Source of the DNA: Bacteroidales bacterium
GTDB lineage: Bacteria; Bacteroidota; Bacteroidia; Bacteroidales; UBA932
NCBI GenBank assembly: GCA_017618115.1
Contig: JAFZUX010000018.1
Location: 1 to 64,000, forward strand
Length of the DNA: 64,000 bases
Direction: 5' to 3'
Shown: positions 7,320-15,881 of the stretch, piece by piece
Layout: every line of letters starts with the position of its first letter
Numbering within the stretch: the first letter of the stretch is position 1
The notes under the pieces: model-generated
What the model was told of the DNA's origin: nothing
Databases searched by the model: none
What the model saw: the letters and a program-made list of their open reading frames with translations, nothing else
Translations under genes and position numbers: made by a program

Positions 7320-8380
7320 ATATCTTCCGGCTGAGTATCAGCAAAGTAGGCGTTCAAATTGAGAGCGCCTATTTTTTTTGCTATCTCCTCTCTGGTGTGC
7401 GGCGTTCCAACTATCTGTTTTATAAACTCTTCCGTTGGGTTGGTAAAGAAGTAATCTCCGCGGATGTCCAGTTTTGTGATGATGCCTTTATCTACCGTAA
7501 CGTAGAATTCCATTATGCCGCCCTTGAGTTTCTTGATGGTCCCGTAGGTGTATTTTGGCGAGTGGCCGTAGTTCCATTTGTCTGTGGAGTAGCGCTTTAG
7601 GGTGAGGAAGTCTATCTCCTTGTTTTGCTGTGGTGTAAAGATGAATGGAGTGATGGCCTCTTTTGTGATGTACTCTCCAAGGTAGTTCATAAACCAGATG
7701 ACATCCGCCTCCTTGAGCGTTGGTCTGGACTCCAGACGTTGCAGCTCTAACGCGCGCTCTTTGAGGAGGTTATAGGCGAGGAGGTTCTTCTTGATGCCCG
7801 CCAGAGTGAGGTGCTCTTTTATGTTGGTTACTCTGGAACGGTTGCTCTTTACCGCCTTGTCCTGGAACTTCTCAGGCCGAGATTTAAGCGCAGAGGAGAG
7901 GTTGTTGGTTGAGACGTCAAACATCAGCGTACCGTGCTGGAGTATACGGTTCTTATGGATGCAGATGGCGTTGCCGGAGAACTTGCGGCCATCTATCAGG
8001 AGGTCATTACGCCCTTCTAATGAGGCGTTTACATTGATTGCCCGGAGCGCTTCAATGATGGGCTTTGTGAAGCGACGGAACATTGCGTTAACCTCCTCTC
8101 TCTTCTCTCCCTCCTTTTTATTCTCGATGAATGTATAGTTGAGATTTCCCAGATCGTGAAAAACAGCGCCACCTCCGGTGAGTCTTCTCACTACTGTTAT
8201 GTTGTTATCTTTCACGTAGTTATAGTCTATCTCCGCCAGGGTATTCTGGTAGCGTCCCACAATAATTGAGGGAGCGTTTCTCCAAAGACGGAAGATGGGC
8301 TCTTTGAAGTTCTTGAGAAGATACTCCTCCGTTGCCAAGTTACGCTGAGGATCTGTACAACTGTCTGAAATATATAACAT
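7301..8380 (-). CDS. lplA: Lipoate-protein ligase A
   Basis: This enzyme adenylates lipoate and attaches it to lipoyl domains of dehydrogenase complexes. Visible motifs are RRLTGGGAVFHD (residues 65-76), LIDGRKFSGNA with the catalytic Lys at about 133, and a C-terminal accessory domain (KWNYGHSPKY) present in full-length enzymes. I chose the ATG at 8380 because it starts 2 bases after the PAP2 stop and gives 359 residues; the longer frame to 8566 only reads through the PAP2 gene. It is the last gene of the hpt-adk-obg-PAP2-lplA run. Confidence 0.92.
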   Translation of the reverse strand: MLYISDSCTDPQRNLATEEYLLKNFKEPIFRLWRNAPSIIVGRYQNTLAEIDYNYVKDNNITVVRRLTGGGAVFHDLGNLNYTFIENKKEGEKREEVNAMFRRFTKPIIEALRAINVNASLEGRNDLLIDGRKFSGNAICIHKNRILQHGTLMFDVSTNNLSSALKSRPEKFQDKAVKSNRSRVTNIKEHLTLAGIKKNLLAYNLLKERALELQRLESRPTLKEADVIWFMNYLGEYITKEAITPFIFTPQQNKEIDFLTLKRYSTDKWNYGHSPKYTYGTIKKLKGGIMEFYVTVDKGIITKLDIRGDYFFTNPTEEFIKQIVGTPHTREEIAKKIGALNLNAYFADTQPEDIVNLFF

Positions 8381-8382
8381 GA

Positions 8383-9003
8383 TCAACGTATTTCTTTGAT
8401 CTTGTAACTTCTTCCAAGAGAATAGATTATAGACTTGGTGATCCAGTAAACAATATAGCCGGCAACTATGCCGAATATGATTCCGCAGATAACGTCTCCA
8501 AGGAAATGTCTGCCCAGATAGATTCTGCTGTAGCAAACGGCAAGCGCTACTATCCAGATGAACCACGTGTAGAACTTCTTTCTAATGAGCAGAGTAGAGA
8601 TGGTTGCAAAGCCCGCCCAGTTTGCAGCGTGCAGACTTACAAAGCTGTAAAGTCCTCCTTTTCCGGCCGGTAGACGCACAAGGTCCCAGATATAAGGGTC
8701 ATAGCCCGGGCGCAGACGGTGGAAGTAGGGCTTGATTACATCGTGACCAAACTTCTCCGTTATAAGGAAGGTGACTACGCACGCAATGACGGTTAAAAGG
8801 CTAATGATCCAGGAGTTGAAAAATTCCTTTCTGCCAATGGTGACTCTGGTGCGGAAGAGGATGTAGACAAGCAGGATTACGTAGAGCGGTGCCAGCCCAA
8901 AGTCTTTGGAGATGAAGATCATGATCTTGTCCCAAAACTCGCTGTGCCAGCTATTTATAGCCAGTGACGCCACTCTGTCTATGTGTTCCAGTTCCTGTAG
9001 CAT
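8383..9003 (-). CDS. PAP2-family membrane phosphatase
   Basis: This is a 206-residue protein with about five membrane segments. The phosphatase motifs are KPYFHRLRP (91-99), SFVSLHAAN (120-128, in place of the common PSGH) and SRIYLGRHFLGD (159-170). Family members dephosphorylate undecaprenyl pyrophosphate, phosphatidate or lipid A; which applies here is unknown. The altered second motif keeps the His, so activity is plausible. It starts 1 base after the obg stop codon. Confidence 0.85.
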   Translation of the reverse strand: MLQELEHIDRVASLAINSWHSEFWDKIMIFISKDFGLAPLYVILLVYILFRTRVTIGRKEFFNSWIISLLTVIACVVTFLITEKFGHDVIKPYFHRLRPGYDPYIWDLVRLPAGKGGLYSFVSLHAANWAGFATISTLLIRKKFYTWFIWIVALAVCYSRIYLGRHFLGDVICGIIFGIVAGYIVYWITKSIIYSLGRSYKIKEIR

Positions 9004-9004
9004 A

Positions 9005-10000
9005 TCAATGCAGAGCGTCCCAGATAAGGTCTTTGAGCTCTTTGATTCCCTCTCCCGTGACGCTTGAAATGAAAACGTATGGAACTTTCTTTGGCACTTT
9101 CCTCTTGAGTGCGGTAATCATCTCTTTGTCTCCGCCCAGCAAATCACACTTTGTGATAGCCAGAATACGTTGTTTATCAAGCAACTCCGGGTTATACTGC
9201 TTTAGCTCGTTGAGCAGAATCTTGTACTCTTTTGCTATATCCAGATTCTCTGCAGACACCAAAAACAGCAGAATGGAATTCCTTTCAATGTGGCGTAAGA
9301 ATCTGTATCCCAGTCCTTTGCCTTCATGCGCTCCCTCAATGATTCCCGGTATGTCTGCCATCACAAAGGACATATCATCATAGTAACGGACAATGCCTAT
9401 GCTCGGCTCCAGTGTTGTGAAGGCGTAATCTGCAATCTTTGGATGGGCTGCAGAAACTGTAGAGAGCAGGGTGGATTTGCCGGCGTTGGGGAAGCCCACA
9501 AGTCCCACATCTGCAAGCACTTTCAGCTCCAGTATGAACCAACCCTCCTGGCCCGGTTCTCCCTCTTGCGCAAACTTTGGAGTCTGACGGGTGGCGCTTT
9601 TAAAGAAGGCATTGCCTTTGCCGCCTCTTCCGCCTTTGAGGAGCGTGCACCTTTGCCCGTGTTCTGTTACTTCCCCGATGATTTCTCCGGTCTCAGCATC
9701 CTTTGCTACCGTTCCCAGCGGAACCTTGAGGATGATATCCTTGGCATCCGCTCCGGTGCAGAGGTTTCCGCTTCCGTTGCCACCGTTCTCAGCATCAATG
9801 TGTTTGCGGTACTTGAGGGAGATGAGGGTCCACATCTGGCTGTCTCCCTGCATAATGATGCTGCCGCCTTTGCCTCCGTCTCCTCCATCGGGACCCCCCT
9901 TGTCTATGTACTTCTCCCTGTGGAGGTGCATAGAGCCGTTACCCCCGGCACCGGAGGTAAGGTGAAGTTTGACGTAATCTACAAAGTCCGTGTTTGGCAT
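9005..10000 (-). CDS. obg: Obg/CgtA GTPase
   Basis: An essential GTPase of 50S ribosome assembly. The glycine-rich Obg fold spans residues 1-160 ([22 protein letters not shown]). The G domain follows, with GFPNAGKST (169-177), DIPG (217-220) and TKCD. At 331 residues it lacks the C-terminal OCT domain, as is usual in Bacteroidetes. I chose the ATG at 10000, 7 bases after the adk stop, rather than 10039, because [12 protein letters not shown] is the conserved beginning. Confidence 0.95.
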   Translation of the reverse strand: MPNTDFVDYVKLHLTSGAGGNGSMHLHREKYIDKGGPDGGDGGKGGSIIMQGDSQMWTLISLKYRKHIDAENGGNGSGNLCTGADAKDIILKVPLGTVAKDAETGEIIGEVTEHGQRCTLLKGGRGGKGNAFFKSATRQTPKFAQEGEPGQEGWFILELKVLADVGLVGFPNAGKSTLLSTVSAAHPKIADYAFTTLEPSIGIVRYYDDMSFVMADIPGIIEGAHEGKGLGYRFLRHIERNSILLFLVSAENLDIAKEYKILLNELKQYNPELLDKQRILAITKCDLLGGDKEMITALKRKVPKKVPYVFISSVTGEGIKELKDLIWDALH

Positions 10001-10007
10001 AGGACTG

Positions 10008-10577
10008 CTATTTGCTGAGTGTCTTGCAGATGCAGTCAAATACTTCCTCTATGGTTTGCTCACCCGGGATCTCAAAATATTTGTCCTGCTTCTTGTAGAA
10101 GTCAATCAGCGGTTCTGTCTTCTGATGGTAGGTATCTATTCTGTTCTGGATTGTTGCAGGGTCTGCATCATCCTTTCTGCCCTCAATCTCCGCTCTCTTT
10201 GCAATTCTTTCAAAGATTGTGGAATCCTTGATTGCCAGAGAGATAACTTTATCTACTCCCTCATTTTGCTCCTGCAGCATCTTATCCAGCATCTCTGCCT
10301 GAGCGGTAGTCCTTGGGAAACCGTCCAGCAGAAATCCCTCCACGTTCTTATTGTTTGCAAAAGTGCTCTTAATCATTCCAACAACAACCTCATCGGGAAC
10401 AAGATTGCCGTTCTCAATCAATTCTTTTGCCTTGAGTCCCAGCGGAGTACCCTCCTTCATCTCCTTACGCAGAAGATCTCCTGTGGAGATATGCATAAGG
10501 TTGAACTTTTCTACAATAAACTTAGCCTGTGTTCCCTTTCCCGCACCCGGAGGGCCAAACAAAATGTAATACTTCAT
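10008..10577 (-). CDS. adk: Adenylate kinase
   Basis: It interconverts ATP, ADP and AMP. The P-loop GPPGAGKGT (8-16), the AMP-site HISTGDLLR and [10 protein letters not shown] motifs are intact. The 189-residue length fits the short-lid form without a zinc site. It lies between hpt (32 bases upstream) and obg (7 bases downstream) in one operon. Confidence 0.95.
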   Translation of the reverse strand: MKYYILFGPPGAGKGTQAKFIVEKFNLMHISTGDLLRKEMKEGTPLGLKAKELIENGNLVPDEVVVGMIKSTFANNKNVEGFLLDGFPRTTAQAEMLDKMLQEQNEGVDKVISLAIKDSTIFERIAKRAEIEGRKDDADPATIQNRIDTYHQKTEPLIDFYKKQDKYFEIPGEQTIEEVFDCICKTLSK

Positions 10578-10609
10578 TTCTCTATCTATCTAAATTTTTA
10601 CTAACGTTT

Positions 10610-11185
10610 TTACCTCACATTAATGGACTTACGTCTCTCGGTTTCATCTTCATCCAGCACGTAGATATCCTTGTACTGCCTTCCCAGCTGGTCGTAGTCC
10701 AAACCATAACCAACTATGAAGTCTCTTGGAATCTGGAGTGCAGGGTACTGAACTTCTATGTGTCCCTTATAGTTATCCGGCTTGAAGAGCAGGGTGCAGT
10801 ACTTGATATCCTTTGCTCCTGCGTCCTTGAGGATGCTGTCCAACTCCGTTATTGTTCCACCTGTATCCACTATGTCCTCCACAACCACTACGGTTCTGTT
10901 TTTTACGTTCTGAGTGAGTCCCAGTAACTGTTTAACCTTTCCCGTGGAGGAGGTTCCCTCGTATGAGGCAAGGCGGATGAAACAGATCTCGCAAGGGATT
11001 TCTATGTTCTTCATCAAATCTGAGAGGAACATAAAAGAGCCTGTCAATACGCCTATAAAGAGCGGAGTATCAACGTCTTTGAGGTCATTGTTAATCTTGT
11101 CTGCTACATTCTTTACGGCTGCCTGGATATCATCGTGAGGCATATAGAGCCTAAAGATTTTGTCGTGGAGTTGGATTCTTTTCAT
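10610..11185 (-). CDS. hpt: Hypoxanthine phosphoribosyltransferase
   Basis: A purine-salvage enzyme converting hypoxanthine or guanine plus PRPP to IMP or GMP. The PRPP-binding motif VVVVEDIVDTGGT and the loop GVLTGSFMF are visible; length (191 aa) is normal. It heads the hpt-adk-obg-PAP2-lplA run and is divergent from purE, so two purine genes share one intergenic control region of 65 bases. Confidence 0.92.
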   Translation of the reverse strand: MKRIQLHDKIFRLYMPHDDIQAAVKNVADKINNDLKDVDTPLFIGVLTGSFMFLSDLMKNIEIPCEICFIRLASYEGTSSTGKVKQLLGLTQNVKNRTVVVVEDIVDTGGTITELDSILKDAGAKDIKYCTLLFKPDNYKGHIEVQYPALQIPRDFIVGYGLDYDQLGRQYKDIYVLDEDETERRKSINVR

Positions 11186-11193
11186 AGTCAGTT

Positions 11194-11225
11194 TTTGTTA
11201 TAGAACCCAAATTTAGATAAATTTG
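11194..11225 (+). promoter_or_regulatory. Promoter of purE
   Basis: TTTG at 11194-11197, 20-base spacer, TAAATTTG at 11218-11225 (exact TAnnTTTG). The predicted start near 11232 leaves a leader of about 19 bases. Confidence 0.6.
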
Positions 11226-11250
11226 CGGAAGTTTTAAAAAATACCGCAAT

Positions 11251-11763
11251 ATGAAACCGGTTGTAAGTATCATAATGGGCAGCACCTCAGACCTCAAAGT
11301 TATGGAGGCGGCTGCAAAGTTCCTGGATGAAATGGAGGTTCCTTTTGAGATTAACGCGCTTTCTGCACATCGTACGCCGGAGGCTGTGGCAGAGTTTGCA
11401 AAAGGGGCTGCAGACAGGGGAGTTAAGGTGATAATTGCAGGAGCGGGTGGAGCCGCTCACCTGCCGGGAGTAATTGCGGCTTCTACAACGCTGCCGGTTA
11501 TTGGAGTGCCAATCAAGTCCTCTAACTCTATGGATGGTTGGGATTCCATTCTTTCTATCCTTCAGATGCCTTCCGGAATTCCGGTTGCAACAATGGCTAT
11601 TGACGGAGCAAAGAACGCTGCCATCTATGCAGTTCAGATGCTGGCTCTCTCAGATGAAACTCTGAAGGCTAAGTTTGCTGCATTCAAAGGAGAACTTGCA
11701 AAGAAGATTGCCAAGGCCAACAAGGAATTGGCAGAGGTAAAGTTCAAGTTCAAAACCAACTAA
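11251..11763 (+). CDS. purE: 5-(carboxyamino)imidazole ribonucleotide mutase
   Basis: Class I PurE converts N5-CAIR to CAIR in purine synthesis. GSTSDL (10-15), LSAHRTPE and [12 protein letters not shown] are the active-site segments. Residues 150-170 form a lysine-rich tail typical of the family. It is monocistronic by context. purC of the same pathway is at 40656-41606. Confidence 0.95.
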   Translation: MKPVVSIIMGSTSDLKVMEAAAKFLDEMEVPFEINALSAHRTPEAVAEFAKGAADRGVKVIIAGAGGAAHLPGVIAASTTLPVIGVPIKSSNSMDGWDSILSILQMPSGIPVATMAIDGAKNAAIYAVQMLALSDETLKAKFAAFKGELAKKIAKANKELAEVKFKFKTN

Positions 11764-11872
11764 CCCTGCAAAAGAGTAAAAAATTTTTGTTGAGGGCAAA
11801 AGTTTTTACGCAAATGCATCCTGCCTATTGAGCGGGGTGCTATTTTTGTTTCCGTTAAAACGTGTTGTAGTT

Positions 11873-13684
11873 ATGAAGCGGATGTTACAGTTGTGTGTGT
11901 TGATTGCCGTGATAACGGTCTTTCAGTCAATTGATTTGCGTGGTGCGGATTTGCGGATAGCAAGAGATACTATTGAGGAAGTGATTGAGGGGGTGGATGT
12001 TATGGATGAGATTGCGGAGAGCGGTGAAGCGAATGTTGAGGGAGCGTTGGAAGAGATAGCCGTGCATCTTGCTCATTACAAGAGACATCCATTGAACATT
12101 AACTCTGCTTCAAAGAAAGAACTTGAACGCAGTGGTCTCTTTACGGAGTTTCAGATTGAGTCCTTGCTCAAGTATATCGGCCGTACGGGCGCTGTGCTCT
12201 CCTTTGCGGAACTCTCTCTGCTGTACGGCTTTAACGAGGATCTTGTTAAGAGGATTGCTCCATATATTGTGCTTGGAGAAAAGAAGAGAGTAAGCCGAGG
12301 CCTCCGTTATGACCTCTCTTCAGATATCTACTTCCGCTACACGGGAACGCTTGAAAATTCCGGGCTGAGCAAGGAGACTTATCTTGCCAGGATGAAGAGT
12401 TCTTATGCGGAGAAGGTGGAGGTGGCGGCTCTGTGGAGCGGCTCTGCAACAGCCTCATCTGCAGGAAGTAAATCGGGAGGAAGAAAGGTTTCCAAAGAGA
12501 GTTTTGTAGGGGGCGGGGTCTCTGTTAAAGATATTGCCATGGGGAAGATTACAATTGACAGAGTGGTGGTGGGAGACTTTGCGGCAAAGTTTGGGCAGGG
12601 GCTCTCGGTGTGGAACAGTTTTACATACTCGGGGGTGGATGAGAACTACGGTTTTTCAAAGAGGGGGGAGGCAATTTCTCTCTACAACTCCTCTGATTCT
12701 TCAAAAACTTTAAGAGGTGGGGCGGTCTCCGTCTCCCTTGGAAAGATTTCATATTCAGGCGGATATGCTGTCGAGAAAAAGATTTTGCTGAACCGCCTTT
12801 CATATAACGGCTCTCTATTGAAAGTTGCTTTGAACCATTTTCAAAAAGAGAATGCTACGCCAATTCTTTCTGCAGATTTTAAGACGGGGATTGGGGCAAC
12901 AAGAATTTTTGGAGAGGGGGCCTGGAACTATACTACAAATGCAACAGCCTTTCTGTTAGGCTGTTCTACGGAATACGGAAAGTGGAGTATGCACCTTATT
13001 ACTCTCATCTACACAAACAGTTTCATATCTTCATTATCCGGTGCATACTCTTCACTTTCTCATCCTGCTAACCAACGGGGATTTGCGGCAGTTGCAGCAG
13101 GACCGCTATACAAGAAGCTTAAACTCTCCGGCTCTTTTCAGTATATGCAGTACCCTAAAGAGAGGTACCATCTGAACTATCCTTCTGCGATGTACAAGGG
13201 GTACGTTAAACTTTCTATTGATGACGCGGATTTCACTACGCCTGCCCGTAATGAGCTGTACTTCAGGTTCTACACAAGGTGCAACATTACCTATAAGGAG
13301 CCGGCGGAGAGAGTGGCGCTCTACTCTTTGAGATTGGCGGGGAAGAAATCTCTGGGTTCTAATCTTTCATTGGGAGTGAGAGGTGAGTGGAACAACTACA
13401 ATTGTTACGGGGTGATGGCTTACTTGCGTTCTCTGTTTCTGAGGAGTAAGGCTTCTGCTGTTGCCGGGGCTGTGGGGTATGACGTGAAGGATTGGAATGG
13501 GAGGATATATTTTCCTGAGAGTGAGCTCCCTATGACGTTCTCTTCTCACTTGCTGTACGGCAGGGGTGTGGACTGGTTTGCTATGGTGAGCGCAAAGTTT
13601 ACCCGTTGGCTGAGTCTGCACTTTAAGATTCAGCAGCGTGGGAAAAAGCTGACACTGAAAGGTGCACTTAGATTGTTGCTTTGA
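11873..13684 (+). CDS. Helix-hairpin-helix outer-membrane barrel protein
   Basis: The ATG at 11873 gives a signal peptide (MKRMLQLCVLIAVITVFQS). Residues about 65-125 contain a ComEA-like helix-hairpin-helix (HPLNINSASKKELERSGLF..FQIESLLKYI). The remaining ~450 residues show alternating beta strands with aromatic girdles and end in a short basic strand, consistent with an outer-membrane barrel. This architecture recurs in Bacteroidales and is sometimes linked to DNA uptake, but function is not established. It ends 5 bases before repeat array 1. Confidence 0.7.
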   Translation: MKRMLQLCVLIAVITVFQSIDLRGADLRIARDTIEEVIEGVDVMDEIAESGEANVEGALEEIAVHLAHYKRHPLNINSASKKELERSGLFTEFQIESLLKYIGRTGAVLSFAELSLLYGFNEDLVKRIAPYIVLGEKKRVSRGLRYDLSSDIYFRYTGTLENSGLSKETYLARMKSSYAEKVEVAALWSGSATASSAGSKSGGRKVSKESFVGGGVSVKDIAMGKITIDRVVVGDFAAKFGQGLSVWNSFTYSGVDENYGFSKRGEAISLYNSSDSSKTLRGGAVSVSLGKISYSGGYAVEKKILLNRLSYNGSLLKVALNHFQKENATPILSADFKTGIGATRIFGEGAWNYTTNATAFLLGCSTEYGKWSMHLITLIYTNSFISSLSGAYSSLSHPANQRGFAAVAAGPLYKKLKLSGSFQYMQYPKERYHLNYPSAMYKGYVKLSIDDADFTTPARNELYFRFYTRCNITYKEPAERVALYSLRLAGKKSLGSNLSLGVRGEWNNYNCYGVMAYLRSLFLRSKASAVAGAVGYDVKDWNGRIYFPESELPMTFSSHLLYGRGVDWFAMVSAKFTRWLSLHFKIQQRGKKLTLKGALRLLL

Positions 13685-13688
13685 AGCA

Positions 13689-14007
13689 GGACACTGGGAA
13701 CGAAAAGTGGGTGACACTGGGAACGAAAAGTGGGCAAAAGTGTTCCTGGTGTCCGGATTTTAGGGACACTGGGAACGAAAATGGGGTAAAAGTGTTTCTG
13801 GTGTCCGGGATATAGGGACACTGGGAACGGAAAGTGGGCAAAAGTGTTCCTGGTGTCCGGGATTTAGGGACACTGGGAACGAAAAGTGGGTGACACTGGG
13901 AACGGAAAGTGGGGTAAGGTGCTTGAGGTGTCCGGATTTTAGGGACACCTCGAGCAAAAAGGGGGGTAAAATGCTTGAGGTGTCCGGGATTTAGGGACAC
14001 CTCGAGC
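13689..14007. repeat. Palindromic REP-like array 1 (five 35-bp units)
   Basis: Full units lie at 13742-13776, 13794-13828, 13846-13880, 13921-13955 and 13973-14007. They are spaced by 17-bp linkers of the form rrAAAgtGGGGtAAAAgt, a 52-bp period; the 75-bp step before the fourth holds an extra 23-bp half unit. Units 1-3 are type A (GTTCCTGGTGTCC…GGGACACTGGGAAC); units 4-5 are type B (GCTTGAGGTGTCC…GGGACACCTCGAGC). Two further half units open the array (13689-13741). It lies between convergent genes ending at 13684 and 14090. On the plus strand the arm mismatches are mostly G·T. Confidence 0.92.
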
Positions 14008-14026
14008 AGTAAGGGCTTCTTGGAGT

Positions 14027-14062
14027 GTAGCTGTGAAGTGGAACGTAGCTGTGAAGTGGAAT
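14027..14062. repeat. 18-bp tandem duplication
   Basis: GTAGCTGTGAAGTGGAAC at 14027-14044 is followed by a copy differing only at its last base (14045-14062) and then a decayed third copy. It lies between array 1 and the end of the ferredoxin gene. Confidence 0.7.
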
Positions 14063-14089
14063 GTGGCTGCGGTTTGGTTGCGGCGGAGG

Positions 14090-15610
14090 TTACATTGGGG
14101 AGAGTTTGTGCTCCGGGTGGCCCTCTACGTAGATGGCTGGGATTGGGTTTACCGGGCAGGCGTTTTCACAGGCCCCGCAACCTATGCAGATCTCCTCATC
14201 CACAACCGGGAATCTTGGACTTGCTTCATCTGAAGGATTAACGGCAACAAGGGTGATCGCTCCTGTAGGACAGTGTCTTTCGCATCTTCCGCAACGTTTC
14301 TCTTTTGCTATCGGGATGCAAAGAGAGGCGTCCCAAACGGCATGTCCAATCTGGGTGAAAAACTTTTGAGAGAGGTCTATCTTTTTGATGGCTCCGGTTG
14401 GGCAGACGGTTGAGCATTTGTTGCATTCAGGTGCGCAGAAGCCTTTTTCAAAAGTTAGGTGTGGTTGCATCAGCGTCATGAGGTTGCCGGATGGTTTGAG
14501 CACCTTGTTCGGGCAGACGGCAACGCAGAGTTGGCAGGCGGTGCAGTGCTGCGTAAAGTGCTTAATGCCAATGGCTCCGGCTGGGACAATCTCTGTTTCT
14601 CGTCTGACGGTTTCTCTTTTGATGATAGGTGGAAGTTCTTTGTCTCTGGCTTTTGCTGCAACGGTGGCGGCCATCATTCCTGCAATTGCCAGGAAGGTTC
14701 TTCTTTCCATGCCTCCCTTTTCATTCACTTGATTATCAGAAGCTTTCTCTGCGGCACTATTATTCAAAGAGCCCTTTTCAACAGTGTTGTTCTTCACCTC
14801 AGACTTCATCTGAACAGTTACTTCTTCCACTGGAGCGGGGTAACGTTTTGTGGTGTAGGAGATTGCGCCCTTATGGCAGTTGGAGATGCAGTCTCCGCAC
14901 ATAACGCATCTGGAGTAATCTATCTTGTGCTCTTTGGTGTTAATACAGGAGGCTTTGCACTTCTTTCCGCAGAGTGTGCAGTTGACGCACTTGCTGGTGT
15001 TTATCACCGGTCTAAGGAGCGGGAATCTTGAGAAGAAACTCAGGATGGTTCCTACAGGGCAGATGGTGTTGCACCAGGTTCTGCCGTTTCTGAAGGCGAG
15101 AACTGCTATGATGATTAAGGTTACTGCGGCAACGGCAAAGGTTCCTATTGACCTGATATAAATCTCTTTATGAAACGCCCAAAGTGAAATTGGGGAGAAG
15201 ATATTCTGTGCTATTCTGCCGTATGCGCTGTATGGTGCAAGCAGTGCAACAAAGGAGTTAATGCCTGCAAGTAAGGCAATTACAAAGAGTGCCAGTACTG
15301 GATATCTTATCCAATTTTTAGGCTTGGAGTAGGTGTAACGGCTCTTTTTGAATCTTCTTCCGAGCCATCCAAAGATATCTTGCAGTATTCCAAGAGGACA
15401 GATTACGGAGCAGTAAATCCTTCCAAATATGAGTGTTACAACGAGCAATACTCCAACGATAATTAGGTTGAGGGCCAGTAGTGCAGGAAGGAACTGGACT
15501 TTGGCCATCCAACTGAAATAGGGGTGCAACACTCCTGTGAAGTCCAGAAACAGGAGGGTAATGCCAACAAAAAATATTGTTGCAAGAATTATTCTGACGG
15601 TCCTCAACAT
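14090..15610 (-). CDS. NapH/NapG-like membrane ferredoxin fusion
   Basis: This 506-residue iron-sulfur protein has an N-terminal half with about five membrane segments, two CxxxCP motifs (YCSVICPLG, WCNTICPVG) and two 4Fe-4S clusters (CVNCTLCGKKC, CVMCGDCISNC), as in NapH/CcoG-type quinol oxidoreductases. After a polar linker it restarts with ERRTFLAIAGMMAATVAA, like a NapG twin-arginine leader, followed by four more clusters (CTACQLCVAVC, CNKCSTVC, CGRCERHC, CIGCGACENAC). Electron transfer from quinol to a periplasmic acceptor is likely; the acceptor is unknown, as no nap or nrf genes are adjacent. Confidence 0.8.
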   Translation of the reverse strand: MLRTVRIILATIFFVGITLLFLDFTGVLHPYFSWMAKVQFLPALLALNLIIVGVLLVVTLIFGRIYCSVICPLGILQDIFGWLGRRFKKSRYTYSKPKNWIRYPVLALFVIALLAGINSFVALLAPYSAYGRIAQNIFSPISLWAFHKEIYIRSIGTFAVAAVTLIIIAVLAFRNGRTWCNTICPVGTILSFFSRFPLLRPVINTSKCVNCTLCGKKCKASCINTKEHKIDYSRCVMCGDCISNCHKGAISYTTKRYPAPVEEVTVQMKSEVKNNTVEKGSLNNSAAEKASDNQVNEKGGMERRTFLAIAGMMAATVAAKARDKELPPIIKRETVRRETEIVPAGAIGIKHFTQHCTACQLCVAVCPNKVLKPSGNLMTLMQPHLTFEKGFCAPECNKCSTVCPTGAIKKIDLSQKFFTQIGHAVWDASLCIPIAKEKRCGRCERHCPTGAITLVAVNPSDEASPRFPVVDEEICIGCGACENACPVNPIPAIYVEGHPEHKLSPM

Positions 15611-15881
15611 GTCTGTATTATTTGAATGAGCTTTCTAATTTCTTTGCAAACGTGCTCTGTCAATGTGTTTTTACAGATTGCTCCGCTCGCTTGCATTTTT
15701 GCCTTCTGTCTGCATCTTTCTGTGTGACAGCTACTTGTTTATTGTGTTTAATAGCTGTGCTTCTGTGTTTTACAGTTGAACCTCTGCGCTTGGCAGAACG
15801 AGCTGCGGGTGCTTGGCTGCGGTCTGCAGGTACGCAGCTTGGCAACGGTTGCGGCTGCGACGTTTGGCAACGGCGGGGCGG
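15611..15881. other. Intergenic region without recognised genes
   Basis: This 271-base gap lies between mltD and the ferredoxin fusion, both on the minus strand. The part nearest the mltD stop (about 15790-15880) is a G/C-rich, degenerate series of TTGGCAACGG- and GGCTGCG-type repeats. No exact TTTG/TAnnTTTG promoter was found for the downstream gene. Confidence 0.5.

Noticed and set aside
8551-8566. Possible parS-like site (ACCACGTGTAG context)
   Set aside because: Only the central CACGTG is shared with known parS; the flanks do not form the 16-bp palindrome and it is inside the PAP2 gene.
13630-14000. Overlapping minus-strand reading frames (63-110 aa) with repeated FRSQCP motifs
   Set aside because: They are chance translations of the palindromic array; codons follow the 52-bp DNA repeat in several frames at once.
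13742-14007. CRISPR-like array with regular 35-bp repeats
   Set aside because: The 17-bp spacers are conserved rather than unique, the repeats are palindromes of two types, similar arrays occur in four places and no cas genes are present.
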